This document shows, piece after piece, positions 54,555-63,249 of a DNA stretch of 64,000 nt. A program made the translations under genes and the position numbers. The number at the start of each line of letters is the position of its first letter. Position 1 is the first letter of the stretch. The notes beneath the pieces are model-generated. The model was not told the DNA's origin. It saw only the letters and a program-made list of their open reading frames with translations, and made no database searches. This DNA comes from Rhynchopus sp. YZ270_cl-10 (lineage: Eukaryota; Euglenozoa; Diplonemea; Diplonemida; Diplonemidae): assembly GCA_964035575.1 (NCBI GenBank), contig OZ037896.1, positions 744,001-808,000 of the forward strand, written 5' to 3'.

Positions 54555-56090
54555 TTACTCCATTGGTGCAGAGCTAGCCTCTCCAATCGGCTCATTCGCA
54601 GCACCCTTTCCAATGATTTTCCTGTGCACCACTGCGAGCCACGCTGTGGACACTTCATTGCAGCGTGTGGTGTGCGCGCCTGGGAGGACCTCAAAGGTAT
54701 GCCGGGTGTACCAGATCGGGAGCATGGCGTCGAGGTCGTTGTCGCGCATTTCCTTTACGTGCTCGTAGAAGTGTTCTGCATGCCCTATAGGGACGACACT
54801 GTCTGTCACCCCATGCATAATCAGCACTGGAGGAAACTTACACCGCCCCGCCCGCATCAACCAGCAGGGCTGCACCGTCTCCCAATCCCCCTCCATCCCA
54901 ACCAGCTTATCAAAGAACCACTCATAAATCTGCACCCCACAAGGAAACCTTGCGCCCCTCTTACAATCGTCCTTTGGATCCATCGCGGGGTACCACCCCA
55001 ACAGCGAGAGGGGAACGATGTTGTTCAGCTTTTGGTACAAAGGGAGCAGCTCTGCTGGAACTGCGGAGACATTTTGCACTGTTGTCAACGCAACAAGCAT
55101 GGCTGCGATGTGACCTCCTGCGCTTGCACCGCAAATATGAATTCCTTGCGCAGTATTTCCCCCATACTCCACAGCATGGTCCACCGCCCACCTCAACCCC
55201 TCTGCACAATCTACCAAATGAATTGGCCACTTCTTCTTTCGGTACGAACAGCTCACCACCACCCACCCTTCCTTTACCAAACGATGGATAAACGCGAGGC
55301 TCGCATTGCGTTTGTGGCTGCCCCCTACCCATGCCCCTCCATGCACGTAGAAGAGCACCGGGCGAGAGGCCTCCTCAGAACCTCCTTTTTCAACAAAGAC
55401 GCTTACCTCAAACTTATCACTGCTTCCACAACAGGAGGAGACCAAGGTAGAGGGGACCATCACGTCGGTGCGTTCTGGAGATAGGGCGATACGGTACGCA
55501 GTAATGCTGATGAATGGAAGCATAGCTCCGAACGGCGCTTTTACGGCAAAGGATGACGCGGCACGGTGGGAGAGCTCGGAACCCAGCGCGGTGCTTGCTT
55601 CGTATGCATCTGCGAGAAGACGGGTCGCAGCAGACCGATACAAAATATGCTTCAAAATCGAAAAGATAACACACATCGCAAAAAATGAGAGACACCACCA
55701 CGAATCCCATTTCCCCTGCGCACGCAACGAAATATACACTACAATAAATATAAACCCAAAGAGCTCATGGTGCGCAGCAACTAAAACATCGGGAAACGGA
55801 AACGGCAGAGCCCCCGCACCCAACGGAGCTGGCATCGGAAAGAACAGCGCTGCAAAGAAAACAACAAGAAGCGAGCCCCACGCAAGCATATGTGGCCACA
55901 CCGCACCATTCTGCGGGGCCCATCCACCCAGCATTGTAAACACCCCCACCCACGCAGCCCAGCCCACCAGATACAGCACACAGCCCACCCGTTGAATGCC
56001 CCTTATATCCGGTGTCATATCCCCAGGGAGACGACGTGACTCCTTCATCAGTGCGCGGGAAGAATCCTGAGGGGAGTGTTGTGAAGACAT
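54555..56090 (-). CDS. Membrane-anchored alpha/beta hydrolase (hormone-sensitive lipase/carboxylesterase type)
   Basis: A single exon of 511 residues, start MSSQHSPQDSSRALMKES. Four N-terminal membrane segments (about 34-56, 68-86, 108-122 and 130-150) anchor a C-terminal alpha/beta-hydrolase-3 domain. The oxyanion-hole HGG (250-252, in FYVHGGAWVGG) and nucleophile elbow GASAGG (Ser323) are intact; GVTDSVVP and a later PGAHTT supply plausible Asp and His. The family hydrolyses acyl esters; with TM segments an ER or endomembrane lipid esterase, related to kynurenine-formamidase and AADAC-like enzymes, is inferred. A CCCCCCTCCAG acceptor-like site lies about 37 nt upstream of the ATG. The open frame beyond 56090 runs into a repeat and gene fragment and is not part of this gene. 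Confidence 0.9.
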   Translation of the reverse strand: MSSQHSPQDSSRALMKESRRLPGDMTPDIRGIQRVGCVLYLVGWAAWVGVFTMLGGWAPQNGAVWPHMLAWGSLLVVFFAALFFPMPAPLGAGALPFPFPDVLVAAHHELFGFIFIVVYISLRAQGKWDSWWCLSFFAMCVIFSILKHILYRSAATRLLADAYEASTALGSELSHRAASSFAVKAPFGAMLPFISITAYRIALSPERTDVMVPSTLVSSCCGSSDKFEVSVFVEKGGSEEASRPVLFYVHGGAWVGGSHKRNASLAFIHRLVKEGWVVVSCSYRKKKWPIHLVDCAEGLRWAVDHAVEYGGNTAQGIHICGASAGGHIAAMLVALTTVQNVSAVPAELLPLYQKLNNIVPLSLLGWYPAMDPKDDCKRGARFPCGVQIYEWFFDKLVGMEGDWETVQPCWLMRAGRCKFPPVLIMHGVTDSVVPIGHAEHFYEHVKEMRDNDLDAMLPIWYTRHTFEVLPGAHTTRCNEVSTAWLAVVHRKIIGKGAANEPIGEASSAPME

Positions 56091-56206
56091 CTTCCTCTGC
56101 ATGCAAAACCCACAGTGCTGTGAGTGCTGGAGGGGGGTGGTAGTGGGGTGGGGATAAAATTGAAGGGAAGGGTGGAACGATGCCCGTTCTATTTCGAGAG
56201 AGAAAA

Positions 56207-56515
56207 GAGAAGTTGAAAGTGCAGCCACCTCACCGTTCATCAGCGGACGCAGGGCACTGCTTCTCCAGAGGTTTGCCTCAAGAAGAACGGGGCCCTCTGT
56301 GTCGGTCACTGCAACATCCCATCCACACACGGGAACATCCATGAGAAACTTTCTGTGTCCTTGAAGACACATATCGGCAGCAGTCTCTGCACTCTTGAGT
56401 ACACACCCCCTCCAGCTTCTTCCCTGTGTCCGGGTGCACACGAAGTCCGTGCCCAGAGAGAACCGGGCGTCCAACGGCTTGGTTATCAAACCCCAGAGAG
56501 CACTTCATTGAGAGA
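56207..56515 (+). repeat. Dispersed repeat family B interrupted by a gene fragment
   Basis: The left half (GTTGAAAGTGCAGCC to GGGCACTGCTTCTCC, 56207-56265) and right half (CTTGGTTATCAAACCCCAGA to CACTTCATTG, 56478-56510) match the intact copy at 43883-43984. About 210 bp of unrelated, protein-like sequence lies between them. Confidence 0.75.
56266..56475 (-). pseudogene. Fragment of a sugar-transfer-associated ATP-grasp gene
   Basis: On the minus strand one frame reads VHPDTGKKLEGV and the next reads GHRKFLMDVPVCGWDVAVTD followed by GPVLLEANL. This is the signature order of ATP-grasp proteins of the sugar-transfer type (HPDTG, then a PxxGWDVA motif and GPVLLEAN). The two parts are in different frames near 56400, consistent with a one-base length change. 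No other part of such a gene is nearby, and the piece sits precisely inside a family B repeat. Confidence 0.75.
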
Positions 56516-57635
56516 GAGAAAAAGAGAAGTTGATGCAGGCACACCTTCCGACTGACCGTACAATGCTATCTAAAAACACAGAAAAAAAAGAGGAAGGGGA
56601 GAGAGGAGGGTAAACATCATATTAGTTCTTGAAAAGAAAAGAAAAATGTGCTGAACAGAAAAAAAAGAAAGAAAAGAGAGAGACAACAACTGAGGCACAA
56701 AATTCTATTTTTTTTTTTTTTTTTTTTTTTTTGAGAAAATGCAAAAATAAACGTTTTTTTTTTTTACCAAATAAATACACCCTGCACAAAAGGGGAGCTA
56801 TAGATACAACCAAAAGAACAGCAGGGAGGGGGGGGTGAGTGGACAAAAAAAAAACCCCCCCTCAAAAAGAGAGAATTATAAAATATGGGCCTAAGCTCTC
56901 TCTGTGCTTGGTCACTTTGGGAAACTTGGGGGAAATGGGATTGATAGGTCAAAAACAGACAATATGTTTGGGAGATGAGGCCACACACGTAAGGCCACTT
57001 GGTTTCGCCTGAAATTTGGTGAAGTTTAGAGGAGGTTTTGGTGGTATTTAGATACACCAAAACTCCACTAAACTGCATCAAAATTCCAGGGAAAATCAGG
57101 TGGTAAGGGGTGCACATCGCATTACAGAACAAATCATTTAGATGATTTTATAAAAAAAATAAAAAATTGAAAAATAATAATAAAAAGTGTCACTTGTCGT
57201 TCCCTCACCCCCCCTTCTTGTAGTTGTTTGATGCGTTGACGCTTCCACACACACTAAAAATCACCTGTTGGGTGGTGGTGTTGCGGAGCACGGTTGGGTG
57301 AGTGAACGACGTTGACACTTTCCGCTCACAAAGTAGTGTGCGTAAAAAATAAAATAAAGAGAAACAAAGGACGTCTTGAAAGATGTGGATGACACCCATT
57401 TTTTTAAAAAATAGTTTGTGAGATGAACCTAAGCCTTGCAACCCCGGGGAGCACCCCCCTGCTCTCCACAACGGGGTTCGCCTTGACAAGGATTTTTTTT
57501 TGTTGAAAAATTGAACAAAAAGAGAGAGAGAGAAAAGTGACTGAATAATATGACGAGCAGCTACAGATAGCTGTTCTTGCCTACGTCGTGTTATCGTGGT
57601 GGATGGCACATTTTGCTTTTGTTTTTGTTTTTGTT

Positions 57636-57858
57636 TTTTGATAAATTGTTGGAGTAGTGTAGTTGCCTCGGTTGTGCAATCTCCACTTTCTTTTTTGATA
57701 CTGTACAGAACGGTGTACGTTTTTTTTGTTGTTGTTTTTGTTTTTGTCGACAGTCACCTACCGAGGCAGGTCCTGTGCCCATTGTGGCCCTGGGAGAAAG
57801 TTCTTTTTTTGAAAACTTGGTTGTATTAGTGTAGCGACCCGAGGATGAACTCCACTAT
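57636..57858 (+). repeat. Two neighbouring family C repeats
   Basis: A variant copy (GATAAATTGTTGGAGTAGTG, TAGTTGCCTCGGTTGTG, 57636-57690), almost identical to the one at 53058, and a standard copy (GAAAACTTGGTTGTATTAG, 57806-57858). Two subfamilies of C are thus visible. Confidence 0.7.
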
Positions 57859-58177
57859 TTTTTTGTTGCTACATCGACACTCACTTCTAGACAGTAGGTT
57901 GCCATCAATCCTTAAAAATACTTTTTTTAATTACGTTTCGCAGTTTTGTTTTGATAACATTCTTGGGTGGTGTTGCCTTTCGCGCCCCCCATTTTCTTTT
58001 TAATTCCATTTCCATAGTTCCAAGACGCCTGCTCACAGTACAGTACTCAAAATATTTTTTGGCGTCCAAAAAAAAAGTCGCCAAATCACTCCAAAAATAC
58101 GCCAAACTTATTTGGACGGCAAATTCATGGATTACTGTATCCTTGGCGGGTTTGATGAAACAGGGTTCTGTTCAAAA

Positions 58178-58262
58178 CGTGGTGAATTGTGCAAATGACT
58201 CACCGTACAGAGGTGGACGGACGCAGGGGGAGGGACACAGTGGTTCTCCGCGGGTAAGTAAG
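58178..58262 (+). repeat. Dispersed repeat family B, diverged
   Basis: Carries GACTCACCGTACAGAGG, a GGACGGACGCAG segment and GGTTCTCCGCGGGTAAG; the T-arm-like hairpin is lost. Confidence 0.55.
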
Positions 58263-59135
58263 TAACAGGTGGTTGGTTGCATTCGCGACATTTACTGATG
58301 TATTGTCGCATCAGAATGGCTTAACCATGATTTGCAGACAGTCTGACTCAGACTAATCACAAACCCTTAACAGTACGACCTTCTTTGATGAATTCTGCAG
58401 GTAAAACACATCAAAAAAAGAGAAAAATAAATACACAGCTACCATTACCTCCTGTATACAATACCGCCTTTGCAAAAGTTATTTCGTGTATTTTCTTTAA
58501 TAAAAAGAATACACAGAGTGCCCGTACAAAGAAGGAAAACTTATGCCTTTCTTACACATCATTTTTCTTCAAAGGCTGGGATGTTTTAGTATGTGAAACG
58601 TTTCTTTTTAATCTCAGACTTGGATACAAAAGATGAGCTAATAGGAACTCTGTTCTGAGATAAAAAACAAAAAAAAAAAAATGTTGCGTGTGTTCAAAAA
58701 AGATAGACATAAACCTCTTACGACACAGAGAGGGAGAACTGTGCACAAGAAGTGGAGGGGGTTTTGAAGAAGTTTATTTCAACTTTGTCGTTTTTTGTTT
58801 TTTTTGTTTTTGCTACTCTGTTTGTTTTGTATTGCATTTCATTGTAGTACTTTGTAAGTTGAGAAGTGGAGGGGGGAGAGAGAGAGAGAGAGAGTGAGAG
58901 TGGAAGAGAGAAAACTTGGACGACTTGAGTCTCCGAACACACATACATATTGGGGCCATATTCTGCGCAAGAATTGCCCCTATTAGTTATCAAACACACA
59001 CACACACACTTACCTTTTATTTTTCTCTTGGTTTCGCTTATGACAGGAAAATGACGTATACATCAATAACGAGATAAATCCTGGCATTTTCTTTTTCTTT
59101 CAAAAATTATTTTTTTTTGTGTTCTATTAATTTTT

Positions 59136-60554
59136 CACGGGTCAGGAAAGATCTTTTGTCTTTTTTTGTCTTTTTTCGAGAGAAAAAAAAAAAAAATCAA
59201 GATTTTCAGGATTTTTGTCTTTTTTTTTCAGGATCTCTCGAGATCTTTGAGATCTTTGAAAAATCCTGAAAAAAAAAGGAAAAAAAGGAAAAAAAGAGAA
59301 AAAAAGATGAAAAAGATCTTGAAAATCTTTTTTTCTCAAAAAAAAGATAAAAAAGATTTTTGGCATGGATGTCCAAAGTACTTGAAGTACTTTTTTCGGA
59401 TTTTTTATGGTACTTGAAGTACTTGACCCCCCTTTTTTTTCCTCTCAAAATGACAGTCAAGTACTTGAAGATTGATCAAGTACTTGACAGAAATCAAGTA
59501 CTTGATACCCTATTTTTTTTTCTCGTACTTTTTTACTTTTTTACCCTCTGGCAGAGTCTGTCAAGTACTTGTTTTCGCAAAAAAAACGTCAAGTACTTGA
59601 TCAAGTACCCACTTTTTTTTTGTACTTGATCAAGTACTTGACGTTTTTTTTTTTGTGAAAAAAGTACTTGACAGAGGGAGAACAAGTAAAAAAGTACTAG
59701 AAAAAAAAATAGGGTGTCAAGTACTTGAAGTATCAAGTATTGGATTTTTTGGGGGATCAAGTACTTGATATACTTCAAGTACTTTGGACATCCATGTTTT
59801 GGGATTTTGAAAAATCTTTTTGGGAAAAAAAAAAAAAAAGATTTTGAAAATCTTTTTTTTTCACGGGTCAGGAAAGATCTTTTGTCTTTTTTTGTCTTTT
59901 TTCGAGAGGAAAAAAAAAAAAATCAAGATTTTCAGGATTTTTGTCTTTTTTTTTCAGGATCTCTCGAGATCTTTGAGATCTTTGAAAAATCCTGAAAAAA
60001 AAAGGAAAAAAAGGAAAAAAAGAGAAAAAAAGATGAAAAAGATCTTGAAAATCTTTTTTTTTCTCAAAAAAAAGATAAAAAAGATTTTTGGGATTTTGAA
60101 AAATCTTTTTGGGAAAAAAAAAAAAAAAGATTTTGAAAATCTTTTTTTTTTTTTTTCAAAGATTTCTCAAGATCTCGAGATTTTTCATGAAATTTCATGG
60201 ATTTTTCCAGGATTTTTCAGGATTTTCAAATCTTTTCTCTTTTTTTTTTTCTCCCAAAAATCTTTTTTTTTTTTTTTTTTTCGGGAGAAGAGGATTTTTT
60301 TTCTCGAAAAAAAAAAAAAAAAAAAAGATCTTTCCCGACCCGTGTTTTTTTTTTTCAAAGATTTCTCAAGATCTCGAGATTTTTCATGAAATTTCATGGA
60401 TTTTTCCAGGATTTTTCAGGATTTTTCCAGGATTTTCAAATCTTTTCTCTTTTTTTTTTTCTCCCAAAAATCTTTTTTTTTTTTTTTTTTTCGGGAGAAG
60501 AGGATTTTTTTTCTCGAAAAAAAAAAAAAAAAAAAAGATCTTTCCCGACCCGTG
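59136..60554. mobile_element. Complex palindromic element with CACGGGTC ends and internal tandem duplication
   Basis: The left end CACGGGTCAGGAAAGATC (59136) and right end GATCTTTCCCGACCCGTG (60537-60554) are inverted copies. The left half-unit is present twice (from 59136 and from about 59863) and the right half-unit twice (ending about 60344 and 60554). Much is A/T homopolymer with CTCGAGATC-type palindromes. A separate element is nested at 59364-59796. No coding sequence. Confidence 0.75.
59364..59796. mobile_element. Nested foldback made of CAAGTACTTG palindromes, 6-bp target duplication
   Basis: The ends CATGGATGTCC and GGACATCCATG are inverted; the interior has many copies of CAAGTACTTGA. 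It is flanked by TTTTGG on both sides (59358-59363 and 59797-59802). The tandem sister unit has the uninterrupted sequence GATTTTTGGGATTTTG at about 60082, which is the empty site. Confidence 0.85.
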
Positions 60555-62553
60555 ATTTTTGATAAAGTGGGTAATCTGCAAAAAAGAAGTAGGGTGCATT
60601 TGAAAGGCCTCTTTGTGTACGGAGAAGCAAGCAAGACACCCCCTTCTCTTTGCTGTCTTTTCCAGCAAATAAAGTTGGAAAATTTTTTGAAACACATGCA
60701 CACACATAGAAATAACGTATTGGTGTACCCTGCACCCCTTTTCCCCCCCCTCCACCCAACAGCACCGCACATCAACATAACAGCGCAACGTTACCGAGCA
60801 ACCTGGGCAAGTTCAAAAGAGATCCAGGGGGGAGGGAAAGAGAAGTCGAAAAAAAGGGGGAGAAAAAAAATCCTTGAAAGATGCCTGTGCCTCTCGTGCA
60901 CACACATCTAAAAACAGAACGAACCGAATATGGTAAGTCCATGAGCTACCAAAAAAAAATATTTTTAAAAAACTTGAAATATAGGTGTCGCTGCACATTA
61001 CAAAAACACAATACACACAAGGACACCTGCACGGACAAGACTGGGAGAAATAATAATCAGAAAAAAAGAGAGAAAAAAATGTTTTTTGCGTAGATGAACC
61101 TAAGCCTAAGCCTCACTGCTTGTGTTCTTATATTAAAAAAGAGAAGTTGAAAGTGCAAACGCCTCAAAAAATATAAAATAAGAAAAGGTGATGTTGAAAG
61201 CTACATAACTACCAGGTACAGAGACCTCGTGCGACACACGCATGATATTTTTTTTATTCTTTCACAAATTATTCAACAAAAGTCACCACGCCAAACATAA
61301 AACACATGCCACCACATAAAAGGCAATACTGATAGTCCATTTATCCCCTTTTGCAAGAACATGCAATAATGTTTCGTTCCTTTTAATAGTGGTAAACCCC
61401 AACACGGGGTGTGCGGTGTTTTTTTTTTTTTTTTTCTTTTTCTTTTTCTGAAAACTTTACCCTTCCTTTGAGGGAACGAAGCAATGTACGGTCCTGGAAA
61501 CTCCAAGAAAATGGAGTCGGCGGGTTACTGGGGGGGGGGGCGAATAAGAGATGTGGCATCTCTTATTAGGCGAACGGACGAGCCAAAAAAAAAATTTTTT
61601 TTTTGGGGAAAAAAAAGCAAAAAGACATTTTCGCCGGAGGCAAAAAAAATTTTTTGACCACTTTTTTGCCAGACCGGGTAGACAGGGTAAAATTTCAAAA
61701 TGTTTTTTCAAGATAAAACCCTGCCGCATGCAAAAAAAAAAAAAAAAAATACCCCCAAAATCTCAACCTGATCTCTTATTCGGCCCTGATCTCTTATTCA
61801 CCCCTGATCTCTTATTCGCCCCCCCCCAGTAAAGGGGTGGCTTTCTTTTCTTTTTACAATTACATACAGTGCAGGCAGGTTTCGAGCAAGCACCTTAGAC
61901 CCAGACACTGCCTCTTACCACGTTTTACTGTTGTTCTGCGTTGGGGGGCTCCACACCACTCAAGACAGTGGGGGGGTGTTTCCCTGTTCTTGTTTTTTTT
62001 CGTTTTCTTTCTCTTTTGGTTCTTAAAAAAAAGGTGTCAGTCAGGTGATAAGAGGTGTTAAAAGCTGTTCAGATACAACCCCACGATCCCCTTTCCCTTT
62101 TCCCACTAATTAACATCGTTTTTTTTGTTCTCTTTTTTTTCTGCAAACGTTTTTTTGAAAACTATAATGTACTGGCAGTGTTTCCAACCAGTCGTATGTC
62201 TCCACCATCAAAGGAACGCAGTAAAAGGACAAAACTGCTTTTTAAAAACCCCTTTTTCTGACACCACCGCAGCCAGGACATCCTCCCTGAGGGTTACAAT
62301 GAGAATATTAACCAAAACCGCATCTAATGTGACTCTCACTCATCCGCGTCTGGTGGGAGCACTTCGGCACGCTCCTGTAATGGCTGCCCTGATTGATCTT
62401 CCCAGCAGCTAGCCTGGACTAACTTCCTGAGCTAAAAAAAAAAAACTGCGGTTGTTGATGCAGGCACCTACCGACTGACCATACGATGCCAGCCATCTGG
62501 ATGAAAGCACCCCCTTTCTTGAAATCGCATATGGCACATAAGGCCCCCCTTCC
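60555..62553. other. Intergenic DNA around a small TIR element, no gene
   Basis: Includes the element at 61525-61832 described separately, an E-type motif (60878-60912), a family A variant (61094-61126) and a truncated B (61141-61166). 62450-62490 has GTTGATGCAGGCACC, also seen near 56528. Confidence 0.55.
61525..61832. mobile_element. 308-bp TIR element with G-rich tips
   Basis: Left TIR TTACTGG, a run of G, then CGAATAAGAGAT; right TIR is its inverse (ATCTCTTATTCG, a run of C, CCAGTAA). Just inside the left TIR is a 25-bp hairpin of the same AATAAGAGAT motif; inside the right one CTGATCTCTTATTC is repeated three times. No ORF of note. Confidence 0.8.
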
Positions 62554-63131
62554 TAATGGTGGCAGTATTTGTATTTTGATGTATTTTGTGTATTTTGTAT
62601 TTTGATGTATTTTGATGTATTTTGATGAGGGGCCCATCAAAATACACTGTGTACTGTGTACTGTGCGGAAATTGGCCAAAAACGAGAACTTGTCCATTTC
62701 GGCAAATTGACCCCACCACTGGCCGGACGGATTCCGGAAATGCAAATGCCGGTGTTTAAAAGCTCACCAACGAAAAATAGAAACTTAACACTCATCACAC
62801 GATAAAACCCATGGGAGAGGTTGTGGTGAAACGCACACACCTCGACCTGTTTGGTGAGGAGTGGCTCTGCAGCGCGGTTCGTCCCTAGAACCGCTAGTGT
62901 GTTCAAAATGCTTTGTTCCTATTTCCTCCTTCATTTCATGAGGTGACAGAAAAAAATTTTCCAACACCGGTATACCCCCCTTATCTACTCAAGGTAAAGT
63001 ATTTTGATGTATTTTTGGCATCATAATACATCAAAATACATCAAAATACATCAAAATACACGTGTATTTTGATGTATTTTGATGTATTTTGTGTATTCCA
63101 ATGGGCTCCCATCACAATACTGCCACCACTA
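62554..63131. mobile_element. hAT-like MITE, longer relative of 10327-10444
   Basis: Begins TAATGGTGGCAGTATT and ends with the inverse of TAGTGGTGGCAGTATT, flanked by the exact 8-bp duplication CCCCTTCC (62546-62553 and 63132-63139). It carries arrays of ATTTTGATGT near both ends and the ATTCCAATGGGCTCCCAT segment seen in the short copy. The middle 300 bp has no ORF of note. Confidence 0.85.
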
Positions 63132-63249
63132 CCCCTTCCCCTCTCCTCCCTCCCCCCCCTCCCAACAAAACCAACAAGGACAAATTTTTAGCTAGCTTTA
63201 CAGATAAATTGAAAAGGTCAGAAAAGGTGCAAAATCAGAACAAAAAAAA

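Larger units (their letters stand above)
56516..59135. other. Intergenic stretch with short repeats, no gene
   Basis: A/T-rich, with long poly-T (56709-56732). Contains a B fragment (56525-56565), A variants (56877-56922 and 57418-57440), C copies (57636-57690 and 57806-57858), B (58178-58262) and a (GA)n tract near 58876. No coding sequence supported. Confidence 0.65.

Noticed and set aside
56091-56489. Upstream extension of the hydrolase ORF including an ATP-grasp-like segment
   Set aside because: The segment belongs to the captured gene fragment within repeat B and is separated from the hydrolase by leader-like DNA; a fusion protein is not supported.
59142-60911. Several Lys/Phe-rich ORFs
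   Set aside because: Homopolymer A and T tracts in the palindromic element read as KKK and FFF; no coding bias.
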